NCBI GenBank assembly: GCA_050184585.1
Contig: JBFXAF010000004.1
Location: forward strand, 310,001 to 374,000
Reading direction: 5' to 3'
From: JBFXAF01 sp050184585
Lineage (GTDB): Bacteria; Pseudomonadota; Alphaproteobacteria; Rhizobiales; Rhizobiaceae
DNA: 64,000 nt
In this document: one piece after another, positions 17,225-25,678 of the stretch
How the letters are laid out: the number at the start of each line of letters is the position of its first letter
Position numbering within the stretch: the first letter of the stretch is position 1
Translations under genes and position numbers: made by a program
The notes under the pieces: generated by a model
Databases searched by the model: none
Seen by the model: the letters and a program-made list of their open reading frames with translations, nothing else
What the model was told of the DNA's origin: nothing

Positions 17225-18169
17225 TCAGGCCGCGACGCCACCCGCCTCGGTCGTCCGAAAAGCCTCGCCGCATGCCTTGGCGAGTTCCCTTACCCTGAGG
17301 ATGTAGCTCTGCCGTTCGGTCACGGAGATGACTCCCCGCGCATCGAGCAGGTTGAAGGCGTGGCTGGCCTTGATGCACTGGTCGTAGGCGGGCAGCACCA
17401 TTCTGTGGACTGGCGGGTTCTCGCCCTCGGGCGGCGCGCCGGCCGCCAGCAGGGCCCGGCACTCCTTCTCCGCATCCTCGAAGTGGCGGAGCAGGATCGA
17501 CGTGTCGGCATGTTCGAAGTTGTGGCGCGAGTACTCCTTCTCGGCCTGGAGGAACACATCCCCGTAGGTGACCTTGTTGTCCCCCTCCCCGCCGTTGAAG
17601 TTCAGATCGTAGACGTTGTCGACGCCCTGCACATACATGGCGAGCCGTTCCAGCCCGTAGGTCAGTTCTCCCGAAACCGGCGCGCACTCGATGCCGCATA
17701 CCTGCTGGAAGTAGGTGAACTGCGAGACCTCCATGCCGTCGCACCAACACTCCCAGCCGAGGCCCCATGCGCCCAGGGTCGGGCTTTCCCAGTCGTCCTC
17801 GACGAAACGCACATCGTGCAGCAGCGGGTCGATCCCGATGGCTTTCAGCGACCCCAGATAGAGTTCCTGCAGGTCAGGCGGGTTCGGCTTCAGGATAACC
17901 TGGTACTGATAGTAGTGCTGGAGACGGTTGGGGTTTTCGCCGTAGCGGCCGTCCTTGGGGCGGCGCGATGGCTGGACGTATGCCGCGTTCCAAGGCCGCG
18001 GCCCGAGCGCGCGCAACGTGGTGGCCGGGTGAAACGTGCCCGCGCCAACCTCCATGTCGTAGGGCTGGAGGATGACGCAGCCATAGCGCGCCCAATAGTC
18101 GTGTAGCGTCAGAATGAGACCCTGGAAGGAGCGGCTGGGATCGATATGGGCAGTCGGGCGGGCGGTCAC
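17225..18169 (-). CDS. glyQ: Glycine--tRNA ligase alpha subunit
   Basis: GlyQ is the catalytic subunit of the alpha2beta2 glycyl-tRNA synthetase. It begins VTARPTAHIDPSRSFQGLIL and contains the class II core VLQ..DMEVGAGTFHPATTLRALG, the NRLQHYYQYQVILKP and GWECWCDGMEVSQFTYFQQ segments, all almost invariant in bacteria. The start is taken as GTG 18169 (314 residues) because AGGA lies about 8 nt upstream and the family starts shortly before the HIDPSRSFQG motif. The longer in-frame start at 18238 would add 23 atypical residues. A PrsW-like gene and a small secreted-protein gene separate it from glyS. Confidence 0.96.
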   Translation of the reverse strand: MTARPTAHIDPSRSFQGLILTLHDYWARYGCVILQPYDMEVGAGTFHPATTLRALGPRPWNAAYVQPSRRPKDGRYGENPNRLQHYYQYQVILKPNPPDLQELYLGSLKAIGIDPLLHDVRFVEDDWESPTLGAWGLGWECWCDGMEVSQFTYFQQVCGIECAPVSGELTYGLERLAMYVQGVDNVYDLNFNGGEGDNKVTYGDVFLQAEKEYSRHNFEHADTSILLRHFEDAEKECRALLAAGAPPEGENPPVHRMVLPAYDQCIKASHAFNLLDARGVISVTERQSYILRVRELAKACGEAFRTTEAGGVAA

Positions 18170-18346
18170 GAAAGGATCCTGGACGCGGGGACTGAAGGCG
18201 GAGTTGTCGTAGTGGCGCGGTCTGGAAGCGTCAAGCAAGCAGACCGGTCGCGCAATCGTGATCGTCGTTACTGGCGTGGAACTTCATGCTCGGTCGTTGT
18301 TTCCAATGCGGTCCGGCGTTAGACCGGCCGATCTAGGAGGATCGCG

Positions 18347-18649
18347 ATGTCGACATATGTTTCGAAGACGCTGCGTCTAGTCCTGACAGCAATGCTGTTG
18401 TCGTTTGCCGGGGGCGCGATCGCACAGGATTGGCCAAGCAATGGCGAGAGTGGCTACACCCACGATCCCGTGACCGGCTATCTCTGCGTTACGGGGACCT
18501 GCGACGTGGTCAGGCTGCCGAACAGCGACTGCATCTGCACGAAGAACAACCCGGCCGAGATGCGTCTGAGCCGGCTGAAGCTGACCTGTTCGACGAAGCA
18601 GGGAGGCCAGTGGGTCTCCTGCCCTGTCAAGCCGCGCTACGGCAACTGA
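18347..18649 (+). CDS. Small secreted Cys-rich protein of unknown function
   Basis: This 100-residue product has a signal peptide (hydrophobic LRLVLTAMLLSFAGGAIAQ, cleavage after AIA or AIAQ) and six Cys in the mature part: CVTGTC, CIC plus a nearby Cys, and two towards the C-terminus. It is probably a disulfide-stabilised periplasmic or exported protein. A perfect AGGAGG lies 6 nt before the ATG, the strongest ribosome-binding site seen in this part of the window, suggesting good expression. No family is recognised. It is divergent from glyQ and converges with the TPR-LysM gene. Confidence 0.7.
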   Translation: MSTYVSKTLRLVLTAMLLSFAGGAIAQDWPSNGESGYTHDPVTGYLCVTGTCDVVRLPNSDCICTKNNPAEMRLSRLKLTCSTKQGGQWVSCPVKPRYGN

Positions 18650-18670
18650 CCGGCTCCGGACGACAAGGCA

Positions 18671-20722
18671 TCAGTTGCCGACGTCGGGAAGCCTGAGCTC
18701 CTGCCCCGGCATCAAGCGACCGGGGTTCTCGCGCAGTTCCGGATTGAGTTCGAGTATTTCCAGATAACGGCTGCCGGCGCCGAGCCGCTCGGCGGCGATC
18801 GACCACAGCGACTGCCCAGGCAGCACGGTATAGCCGGCGGGGATCAACTGCGCCGTCTGCCCCGACAACGACGGATCGGTCTGTTGATTGGCCGCGTCAG
18901 GGGTCTCTTCGGACGGGACGGTCTCGGTGCGCTGGTCGCCGGCGTCGGGCGCCTCGGTCGGCGCCACGGGCGTCGGTTCCGGCGTCCGTTCGCCCGCCGT
19001 CGCCGGGTCCGCGATCGGCGGCAGCCCCTCGGCCAGCTTCTTCTGAACCTGCGCCAGCACGTCCGCGTCAGGTTTCATGTCCCGAGCGTGGCTCCATTGG
19101 AAGGTGGCTTCCAGCTTGCGTCCAACTCGCCAATAGGCATCGCCCAGGTGGTCGTTGAGGACTGCGTCGTCGGGCTTCAGCGACACTGCCCGCTCCAGTT
19201 CGCGAACGGCGTCGTCGAAGCGCCCAAGCCTGTAGAAGGCCCAACCGAGCGAATCCACGATGTATCCGTCACTCGGCCTCAAGTCGACCGCGCGCTGGAT
19301 CATCTCGAGGCCTTCCTCGAGGTTCATGTTCATGTCGACCCACGAGTAGCCGAGGTAGTTCAGCACCTGCGGCTGTTCCGGGTAGAGTTCCAGCGCCTTG
19401 CGGAAGTTCGGCTCGGCCTTGGGCCATTCCTTCAGTCGCTCGTAGGCGATGCCGCGCTGGTAGAAGATGTTCCAGTCGGAGCCTTTCGGCGTGCCGATGC
19501 GAACCACGGCCCGATCGTAGACGGCGGCGGCGGCGCGATAGTCTTCCTTGGCCGAATAGACGCTTCCAAGCGCCAGATGGGCGCGCATGTCGTCGGGGTT
19601 GGCTTCCACGAGCGCCGCGAGATGCTTGATCGCTTCGTCCTGGCGGTCGAGATCGGCAAGATTGAGCCCGAGCTGCAGTTCCGACAGGTGCTTGAGCGGC
19701 GACGTGTCCGGAATACGCCGGTAGTAGTCGATGGCGAGTTCTGCCTGATCCTGCTGCTCAGCGACGCCGGCAAGCTGGATCAGCACTGCGTCGCTCTGTG
19801 AATTCAGCGCCAGGGCATACTGGAGATAGAGACGAACAAACGCTTCGCCGCCTCCCCGGTTCAGCGCGGTCGCAAGGCTTAGCAGCACTTCCGTCGCACC
19901 TTCGTTCGGCCCGGAAACCAGCGGCGGCACCGGCGTGCCCGCCTCGATGGCGCCACGCAGAGCGACGATGGGCGCGCGGGCGGGAGCGAACTCTTCCGCC
20001 TTTCGCAGGACGTCGAGCGCCTTGTCCTTCTCGCCTCGCCGCGCCAGGAATCCCGCATATGCCTCCGCCGCGCGAAGCCATACCTCGGGCGCGGCGCTTC
20101 CGGCCGCGATGTTCTCGATCGTCGCGGCGAACGCGGTTTCGGCCTTCGCCGCATCGCCGGCGTCGTCGGCGACCAGCGCAGTCTGGTAGGTTACGAACAG
20201 GCGGTACCAGTCCGGACCCTGAAGGCCTTCGATATGCGCGATGGCCCCGGCGCCGTCGCCGGCGCCCGCCTTGGCCCAGCCGGCCATCAGGCTGACGATG
20301 AGCCGGTCCAGGTCGGACTCGAGCGCGAGCTTCAGCCAATGCTGCGCGCCCTCATAGTCGCGCTTGCGGAAAGCCTCGGTGGCCAAAGCGAGGCGCGAGA
20401 AGCGTTCCACCTCCGGTTCCGTCTTGAGTTTCTCGGCGTAAGGCAGCGCGGCGTCGAACTCGCCGTCGGCGATGAGCGCGAGCATCAGGCTCTGCTGCAA
20501 TGCCTTGTTATCAGGGTCGAAGACCAGCGCCCTCTGATAGTAGGCGATGGCGCTGCCGAGATCGTTGTCGACCTCCGCGACCCGCGCAGCCAGATAGGCG
20601 CCGGAATAGGAGCCGATGTCGACGATCTGGTTCGCTTCCTTGGCGGCGGACGGAACGACCGCCACAGCGAGCAGCGTTCCGGCGGCAACGCCGGCCAGCC
20701 AGTACCTCAGCGAAAACCGCAT
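18671..20722 (-). CDS. Exported TPR protein with C-terminal LysM domain
   Basis: This 683-residue protein has an N-terminal signal or anchor (LAGVAAGTLLAVAVVPSAAK). A long run of tetratricopeptide repeats follows, visible for instance as AIAYYQRALVFDPDNKALQ, WPKAEPNFRKALELYPEQP and AVRELERAVSLKPDDAVLN. After a Pro/Thr/Glu-rich linker (about 575-630) the last 50 residues form a LysM domain (GYTVLPGQSLWSIAAERLG to PGRLMPGQELRLP). LysM binds peptidoglycan, so a periplasmic, wall-anchored scaffold is inferred. It lies downstream of the polyprenyl synthase on the same strand after about 130 bp. Confidence 0.85.
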   Translation of the reverse strand: MRFSLRYWLAGVAAGTLLAVAVVPSAAKEANQIVDIGSYSGAYLAARVAEVDNDLGSAIAYYQRALVFDPDNKALQQSLMLALIADGEFDAALPYAEKLKTEPEVERFSRLALATEAFRKRDYEGAQHWLKLALESDLDRLIVSLMAGWAKAGAGDGAGAIAHIEGLQGPDWYRLFVTYQTALVADDAGDAAKAETAFAATIENIAAGSAAPEVWLRAAEAYAGFLARRGEKDKALDVLRKAEEFAPARAPIVALRGAIEAGTPVPPLVSGPNEGATEVLLSLATALNRGGGEAFVRLYLQYALALNSQSDAVLIQLAGVAEQQDQAELAIDYYRRIPDTSPLKHLSELQLGLNLADLDRQDEAIKHLAALVEANPDDMRAHLALGSVYSAKEDYRAAAAVYDRAVVRIGTPKGSDWNIFYQRGIAYERLKEWPKAEPNFRKALELYPEQPQVLNYLGYSWVDMNMNLEEGLEMIQRAVDLRPSDGYIVDSLGWAFYRLGRFDDAVRELERAVSLKPDDAVLNDHLGDAYWRVGRKLEATFQWSHARDMKPDADVLAQVQKKLAEGLPPIADPATAGERTPEPTPVAPTEAPDAGDQRTETVPSEETPDAANQQTDPSLSGQTAQLIPAGYTVLPGQSLWSIAAERLGAGSRYLEILELNPELRENPGRLMPGQELRLPDVGN

Positions 20723-20854
20723 CCGTTCCCTTCCTGCCGCAGCCTTCCCGCAGCGCGGGACTCGGCGCGGGAATGCTTCCCAAGAATGGCCTTTTTGGGG
20801 TCGCGGTTCAATCGCAAGCCGTTCACGATCGGGTCACGGGGGACCACCGCCGGC

Positions 20855-21871
20855 TCAGGATACCCGGCTGATGCAGAAGTCGATGACCTCGACCAGCGCC
20901 CGCTTTTGAGGTCTCGCCTCGAGCGGGGCGAGTGCGTCTCGGGCGATCTCGCCGAAATGCCTTGCGCGTCCGATGGTGTCGGCGATAGCGCCGTGGCGGG
21001 TCATCAAGCCGATCGCCTTTTCGAGCGCGGCGTCATCGGTGGCGGCGTCCTCGATCGCGCCCTTCCAGAAAGCGCGTTCCTCGGTCGAGCCGCGGCGATA
21101 ACTCAGGATCACCGGCAGGGTCACCTTGCCCTCCCGGAAATCGTCGCCCACGTTCTTGCCGAGGTCGCTGCTCGATCCGCCGTAGTCCAGCGCGTCGTCG
21201 ACCAACTGGAACGCGAGCCCGAGGTTCATCCCGTAGGATCGCAGCGCGGCGCGGTCGGTTCGACCGGCCCCGGCAACGATCGGACCCACCTCGGCGGCAG
21301 CCGAAAAGAGCGCGGCCGTCTTCGCCTTGATAACGGCGAAGTACTCATCCTCGGTGGTCTCGAGGTTCTTGGCGGCCGAAAGCTGCATGACTTCGCCCTC
21401 GGCTATCACCGTCGCAGCGGCCGAAAGCGTGTCCAGTGCGTCGAGCGAACCGGTCTCGACCATCATCCTGAAGGCCTGTCCGAGCAGGAAGTCGCCAACC
21501 AGAACGCTTGCCTGGTTGCCCCAGATCATGCGCGCCGTCTTGCGGCCGCGGCGCAGATCGCTCTCATCGACCACGTCGTCATGGAGGAGCGTCGCCGTGT
21601 GCATGAATTCGACGCTGGTCGCCAGCTTGACGTGGTCCTCGCCCGCATAGCCGAACATCTGGGCCGCCGCGAGCGTCAGCATCGGCCTCAACCGCTTGCC
21701 GCCCGAGGATATGAGATGGTTCGCCACCTCCGGGATCATCTCGACGTCGGAGCCAGCCTTGGACAGGATGAGTTCATTCACGCGCCCCATGTCGGCCGCC
21801 GTCAGGTCGATCAGCCGACGGATCGAGCGCGCCTCGCGTTTGCCTCCGTCAAGGTTGAGCACGACACCCAA
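20855..21871 (-). CDS. ispB: Polyprenyl (octaprenyl-type) diphosphate synthase
   Basis: This trans-isoprenyl diphosphate synthase condenses isopentenyl diphosphate units into the long chain used for ubiquinone. The first Asp-rich motif is seen as LLHDDVVDESD, with GGKRLRP upstream and the second motif as LVDDALDYGG; KVTLPVIL follows. The start is a TTG at 21871, preceded by GGGAG at 7-nt spacing, giving 338 residues, the usual size for this group; the longer frame to 21913 adds an unlikely Gly-rich tail. Chain length (eight, nine or ten units) is inferred, not proven. Its product would feed ubiA at 7.4 kb. Confidence 0.92.
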   Translation of the reverse strand: MGVVLNLDGGKREARSIRRLIDLTAADMGRVNELILSKAGSDVEMIPEVANHLISSGGKRLRPMLTLAAAQMFGYAGEDHVKLATSVEFMHTATLLHDDVVDESDLRRGRKTARMIWGNQASVLVGDFLLGQAFRMMVETGSLDALDTLSAAATVIAEGEVMQLSAAKNLETTEDEYFAVIKAKTAALFSAAAEVGPIVAGAGRTDRAALRSYGMNLGLAFQLVDDALDYGGSSSDLGKNVGDDFREGKVTLPVILSYRRGSTEERAFWKGAIEDAATDDAALEKAIGLMTRHGAIADTIGRARHFGEIARDALAPLEARPQKRALVEVIDFCISRVS

Positions 21872-22013
21872 TGTACAACTCCCGTTACTCCCGGCGGCAC
21901 CGCCGCGTCCCACGGGACTCTAGGGCGTCGCCGCGTATTGCGGCAAGCGGCGTTTTGGCGCGCCCGTCCGGTGTCGATTTGCGCAAGGCAGCGAGGCCGC
22001 CTACCTTCGACGG

Positions 22014-22238
22014 ATGATCGAACTCGTACGCACCAACGACGCCGTCGTCATTTCCTTCGTCGAGGCGCTGCTGCGCGACGCGGGCATCGCATGTATGGTC
22101 GCCGATCAGAACATGAGCGTCCTCGACGGGTCGATCGGCATTCTGCCCAGGCGGATTCTCGTCGATGAGGACGACGCGGAACTGGCTCGTCAACTGCTGA
22201 CCGACGCCGGGATCGGCGCCGAGATCCGCCAGCCGTGA
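22014..22238 (+). CDS. DUF2007 domain-containing protein (putative signal-transducing protein)
   Basis: The 74-residue protein fits DUF2007: a short alpha-beta domain beginning MIELVRTNDAVVISFVEALL and ending with LVDEDDAELARQLLTDAG. The family is annotated as a putative signal-transducing protein but has no proven function. Its stop overlaps the GTG start of the methyltransferase gene by 4 nt (GTGA), so the two genes are probably co-translated. It is divergent from the polyprenyl synthase across about 140 bp. Confidence 0.85.
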   Translation: MIELVRTNDAVVISFVEALLRDAGIACMVADQNMSVLDGSIGILPRRILVDEDDAELARQLLTDAGIGAEIRQP

Positions 22239-23032
22239 TCGATCAGGTCGTCGCCGACGCGCTGGAGGCCGACTACACCGTCGACGCGTTCCATCGCGGC
22301 GATTTCTTCCTCGTGCAACTTCGGGCTCGCGGTCACAGGGCGGGCATGGACTCCATGGTGCTTGCCGCGGCGGTTCCCTCCGGCTTTGACGGTGCCGTCG
22401 CGGACTTCGGATCGGGAGCGGGAGCGGCCGGCCTCGCGGTCGCCTCGCGCTGCCCCGCCGCCACCGTCACCCTGGTCGAGCGATCTCCGGACATGGTCCA
22501 CTGCGCGATGCGCTCGCTGGCCCTGCCGGCCAATGCGCGCCTGGCCTCCAGGGTGGCCGTCCTGCCGGCCGACGTCGCGCTCCGCGGCAAGGAGCGGACA
22601 GCCGCGGGACTGGCGGAGCGGTCGTTCGACTTCGTGGTCATGAATCCTCCCTTCAACGCGTCCGGCGACCGGCGTTCGCCGGATGCGCTGCGAAGCGAGG
22701 CTCATGTCATGGACGGCGCCGTGCTGGAGGACTGGATCCGCAGTGCAGCCGCCGTTCTGCGCCCCGGCGGGCGCATTGCCGCGATCGTTCGCCCGGACTC
22801 GCTAGGCCCGCTGCTTTCCGCGCTCGCCGGGCGCTTCGGAGCCGTTCAGATCATGCCGGTCCATCCGCGCGAAGGCGCAGCGGCGATCCGCGTTGTCGCC
22901 CGAGCCGTGCGAGGCTCCCGCGCGGCGCCGGCACTTCTTCCCCCATTGTATCTGCATGAACCGGGGAGCGATCGGTTCGGCGCGCATGCAGACCTGATCA
23001 ACAACGGCCGGGCGACACTGTTCGCCGATTGA
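22235..23032 (+). CDS. tRNA1(Val) (adenine-37-N6)-methyltransferase-like protein (TrmN6/YfiC family)
   Basis: This is a Rossmann-fold SAM-dependent methyltransferase of 265 residues. Motif I is ADFGSGAGAAGLAVA, and the catalytic motif IV is NPPFN (in VVMNPPFNASGD), the signature of enzymes that methylate exocyclic amino groups of adenine or guanine. Overall layout matches the YfiC/TrmN6 family. It begins at GTG 22235, overlapping DUF2007. The exact RNA target is inferred from the E. coli relative and not shown here. Confidence 0.82.
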   Translation: MIDQVVADALEADYTVDAFHRGDFFLVQLRARGHRAGMDSMVLAAAVPSGFDGAVADFGSGAGAAGLAVASRCPAATVTLVERSPDMVHCAMRSLALPANARLASRVAVLPADVALRGKERTAAGLAERSFDFVVMNPPFNASGDRRSPDALRSEAHVMDGAVLEDWIRSAAAVLRPGGRIAAIVRPDSLGPLLSALAGRFGAVQIMPVHPREGAAAIRVVARAVRGSRAAPALLPPLYLHEPGSDRFGAHADLINNGRATLFAD

Positions 23033-23104
23033 TCTCGGACCTTCCTGCCATTGCACGCGGTGGGGGAATTACTACATCTGACGGAGATATCGGAGACATC
23101 CCGC

Positions 23105-23968
23105 TTGAGACGGCTCTTCAACCGCCTGCTTCCCGCCTCCATGCGATCGACGGCCGTGACGATCCCAGTCGTTCGCCTCCACGGTACGATCCTCTCCGGT
23201 GGCGGGGCGTTGCGGCAGAACCTTTCGCTCGCTTCGACCGCCGCCCTCATCGAGAAGGCCTTTGCCTTCGCCGATGCGCCGGCGATAGCGTTTTCCATCA
23301 ATTCGCCCGGCGGTTCGCCGGTGCAGTCGCGGCTCATCTACAAGCGCATCCGCGACCTGGCCGAAGAGAAGAACAAGCACGTCTTCATGTTCGTCGAGGA
23401 CGTCGCAGCGTCCGGCGGATACATGATCGCGGTGGCGGGCGACGAGATCGTCGCCGATCCGTCGTCGATCGTGGGCTCGATCGGCGTCGTCTCCGCCTCG
23501 TTCGGCTTTCCCGAGCTCCTGAAGAAGATCGGCGTCGAGCGGCGCGTTCACTCCGCCGGTTCCAACAAGTCGGTGCTCGATCCCTTCAAGCCCGAAAGGA
23601 AAGAGGACGTCGAGCGGCTGAAGGCGCTCCAGCTCGAGGTGCACCAGACCTTCATCGATCTCGTCAGGGAGCGGCGCGGCGCCAGACTCAAGGATAATCC
23701 GGATCTGTTCACCGGCCTGTTCTGGACGGCGAAACGCGGCATCGAACTGGGGCTGGTCGACGAACTGGGCGACATGCGTTCGGTGCTCAAGGACCGCTAT
23801 GGCGCGAAGACGCGGCTGAAGCTGGTGACCGCGCCTCGGGGCCTGTTCGGGCGGCGACTCAACCTGTTCGGCACAAGCGAGGCATCCGAACACCTCGCGG
23901 AGCGGGCCGCGTCGGGTCTGCTCGCTGCGATCGAGGACCGCACCCTGTGGGGTCGCTTCGGACTTTGA
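23105..23968 (+). CDS. S49 family peptidase (SohB/SppA-like)
   Basis: This is a membrane-associated serine peptidase of the signal-peptide-peptidase A/SohB type. The 287-residue form lacks the duplicated N-terminal domain of large SppA. The nucleophile Ser is expected in EDVAASGGYMIAVAG and the general-base Lys in SAGSNKSVLDPF; INSPGGSPVQS is also conserved. The start is taken as TTG 23105 (reading as MRRLFNRLLP), because it gives the N-terminus usual for rhizobial homologues (basic residues leading into VVIPVVRLHG); an earlier non-ATG start at 23051 adds 18 unlikely residues. It follows the methyltransferase gene closely on the same strand. Confidence 0.88.
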   Translation: MRRLFNRLLPASMRSTAVTIPVVRLHGTILSGGGALRQNLSLASTAALIEKAFAFADAPAIAFSINSPGGSPVQSRLIYKRIRDLAEEKNKHVFMFVEDVAASGGYMIAVAGDEIVADPSSIVGSIGVVSASFGFPELLKKIGVERRVHSAGSNKSVLDPFKPERKEDVERLKALQLEVHQTFIDLVRERRGARLKDNPDLFTGLFWTAKRGIELGLVDELGDMRSVLKDRYGAKTRLKLVTAPRGLFGRRLNLFGTSEASEHLAERAASGLLAAIEDRTLWGRFGL

Positions 23969-24029
23969 TTTCTGCCGCCGGACGGTTATGCTCGCCGTCC
24001 ACGGATCGCTCTCGAGCGAGGAGCCGGAC

Positions 24030-24215
24030 ATGCCGCAACTGATCTTCTTCGCAATCGTGGCGATCGTCGCCTGGGTGGGTTACCGCGCCTTCCTCCGCGA
24101 GGCCGAGCGCGTTACCGCGAAGGTGCGCCGTTCGCGCGACGAGGGTCGCACCGGCGCCAACGGGACCCTGGTCAAGGATCCCAAGACCGGCGAGTACCGC
24201 CTCGCCAAGGACTAG
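24030..24215 (+). CDS. Small single-span membrane protein
   Basis: The 61-residue product begins MPQLIFFAIVAIVAWVGYRA, one transmembrane segment, followed by a basic cytosolic tail (FLREAERVTAKVRRSRDEGR) and the ending VKDPKTGEYRLAKD. GAGGAG lies about 6 nt before the ATG. It sits between the S49 peptidase and ispE, nearly touching ispE (5 nt gap), so it is likely co-transcribed with both. The family is unnamed to me; homologues at this locus in rhizobia are recalled but not checked. Confidence 0.72.
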   Translation: MPQLIFFAIVAIVAWVGYRAFLREAERVTAKVRRSRDEGRTGANGTLVKDPKTGEYRLAKD

Positions 24216-24220
24216 CAGGC

Positions 24221-25123
24221 TTGGCATCGCCGCCTGCCACCGTGGCGGAGCCCGCACCGGCAAAGATCAATCTCGCGCTGCATGTGACAGGGCGCAGGCC
24301 CGATGGCCTCCATCTGCTGGAAACCCTGGTCGTCTTTGCCCGATTTGGCGACCGGCTGGAGGCAAGCCTATCCGACGCGGACGGATTGCGGGTCGCCGGC
24401 CGCTATGCCCCGGACGTACCTGATGACGACACCAATCTCGTCCTGAAAGCCCGCGATGGGTTGCGCAACGCCTTTCCTGGCCGCGACCTTCCCTCGGTCG
24501 CGATCACGCTCGAAAAGAACCTCCCCGTGAGTTCGGGCGTCGGCGGCGGGTCGAGCGACGCGGCGGCCTCGCTTCGCGCCTTGGACGCCATCTGGCAACT
24601 GAACGTCTCCGAGCGGGCGCTTGGCGAACTTGCCGTGTCTCTCGGGGCCGACGTGCCGATGTGCCTTGCCGCGCGTCCGCTGATCGCGCGCGGCATTGGC
24701 GAGTCGCTCGAACCGCTTGGAAGATTTCCGGTCCTCCCGCTCGTGCTGGTCAATCCGGGCATAGCGGTCTCGACCGCGACCGTCTTCGCCGCGCTCGAGA
24801 GCCACGACGGTGCGCCATTGCCGCCCCTGCCCTCGCGCTTCGATGTCCACACCTTGGGCACATGGCTGGAGATGAGCCGCAACGATCTCGAACCGGCAGC
24901 CCGCGCCATCGCGCCGGCGATCGATGGCGCGCTCTCCGCCCTAAGGCATGCCGGCGCGCGCCTAGCGCGAATGTCGGGTTCTGGTGCGACCTGTTTTGGG
25001 CTGTTCGAAACCGGCAATGTGGCCAAGCGGGCGGCGATCGCCATTCGGACCCGTCATCCGGACTGGTTCGTCGCCGCGACCAGAAGCATGGCCAGCGAAG
25101 GAAAAGCCCGTGAACCGGATTGA
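24221..25123 (+). CDS. ispE: 4-diphosphocytidyl-2-C-methyl-D-erythritol kinase
   Basis: IspE phosphorylates CDP-methylerythritol with ATP in the fourth step of the MEP isoprenoid pathway. The 300-residue GHMP kinase shows the N-terminal PAPAKINLALHVTGRR motif, the ATP loop PVSSGVGGGSSDAAASL and the C-terminal RMSGSGATCFGLF glycine-rich motif. The start is a TTG at 24221; a GTG at 24242 is an alternative. Its 3' end overlaps moaB by 14 nt. Its product line supplies isopentenyl diphosphate to the polyprenyl synthase encoded about 2.4 kb upstream on the other strand. Confidence 0.95.
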   Translation: MASPPATVAEPAPAKINLALHVTGRRPDGLHLLETLVVFARFGDRLEASLSDADGLRVAGRYAPDVPDDDTNLVLKARDGLRNAFPGRDLPSVAITLEKNLPVSSGVGGGSSDAAASLRALDAIWQLNVSERALGELAVSLGADVPMCLAARPLIARGIGESLEPLGRFPVLPLVLVNPGIAVSTATVFAALESHDGAPLPPLPSRFDVHTLGTWLEMSRNDLEPAARAIAPAIDGALSALRHAGARLARMSGSGATCFGLFETGNVAKRAAIAIRTRHPDWFVAATRSMASEGKAREPD

Positions 25124-25667
25124 CGAGAGTCGCGCCTTCATCCCCGTCGGCATCGCCGTGCTGACCGTCTCGGATACGCGCGGCCCCGCCGACGACAAGT
25201 CGGGGCTTACGCTGGCGGAACGCATCGCCGAGGCCGGCCACCGCCTCGTCGCCCGCGACATCGTCACCGACGACGTGGACAAGATCCGCGCCGTCGTGCG
25301 CGGCTGGATTTCCGACCCGGCCATCGACGTGGTGATCACGACGGGGGGCACAGGCTTCACCGGCCGTGACATCACTCCGGAGGCTCTCGAGCCGCTGTTC
25401 GAGAAGCGCATGGAAGGCTTCTCCGTCGTCTTCCACCGCATCTCCTACGACAAGATCGGCACATCGACGATCCAGAGCCGCGCGACCGCAGGCGTCGTGA
25501 ACGCAACCTTCGTCTTCGTCCTCCCGGGCTCGCCGGGCGCATGCCGCGACGCTTGGGACGGCATACTCAAGGCACAGCTCGACTACCGACACATGCCCTG
25601 CAACTTCGTGGAGATCATGCCGCGACTCGACGAGCATCTGAGGCGCGGGGCAGGCACCGTCGCCTGA
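25110..25667 (+). CDS. moaB: Molybdenum cofactor biosynthesis protein B
   Basis: MoaB is the molybdopterin adenylyltransferase-like protein of molybdenum-cofactor synthesis. Residues show VGIAVLTVSDTRG at the N-terminus, TTGGTGFTGRDITPEAL (the MPT-binding loop) in the middle and LPGSPGACRDAWDGI near the end, all typical of the MogA/MoaB fold. GTG 25110 is preferred (185 residues), with AAGGA about 7 nt upstream; it overlaps the end of ispE. The molybdopterin oxidoreductase at 61-63 kb would need this pathway, although the loci are not linked in one operon. Confidence 0.93.
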   Translation: MNRIDESRAFIPVGIAVLTVSDTRGPADDKSGLTLAERIAEAGHRLVARDIVTDDVDKIRAVVRGWISDPAIDVVITTGGTGFTGRDITPEALEPLFEKRMEGFSVVFHRISYDKIGTSTIQSRATAGVVNATFVFVLPGSPGACRDAWDGILKAQLDYRHMPCNFVEIMPRLDEHLRRGAGTVA

Positions 25668-25678
25668 CCGCGGACGCC

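Noticed and set aside
16918..17241. Minus-strand open frame between the small secreted protein gene and glyQ.
   Set aside because: Composition is typical of a shadow and it would overlap the end of glyQ.
20234..22168. A 644-codon plus-strand open frame over the TPR and polyprenyl synthase genes.
   Set aside because: It is antisense to two clearly recognised proteins and its translation has no family motif; long shadow frames are normal at this GC.
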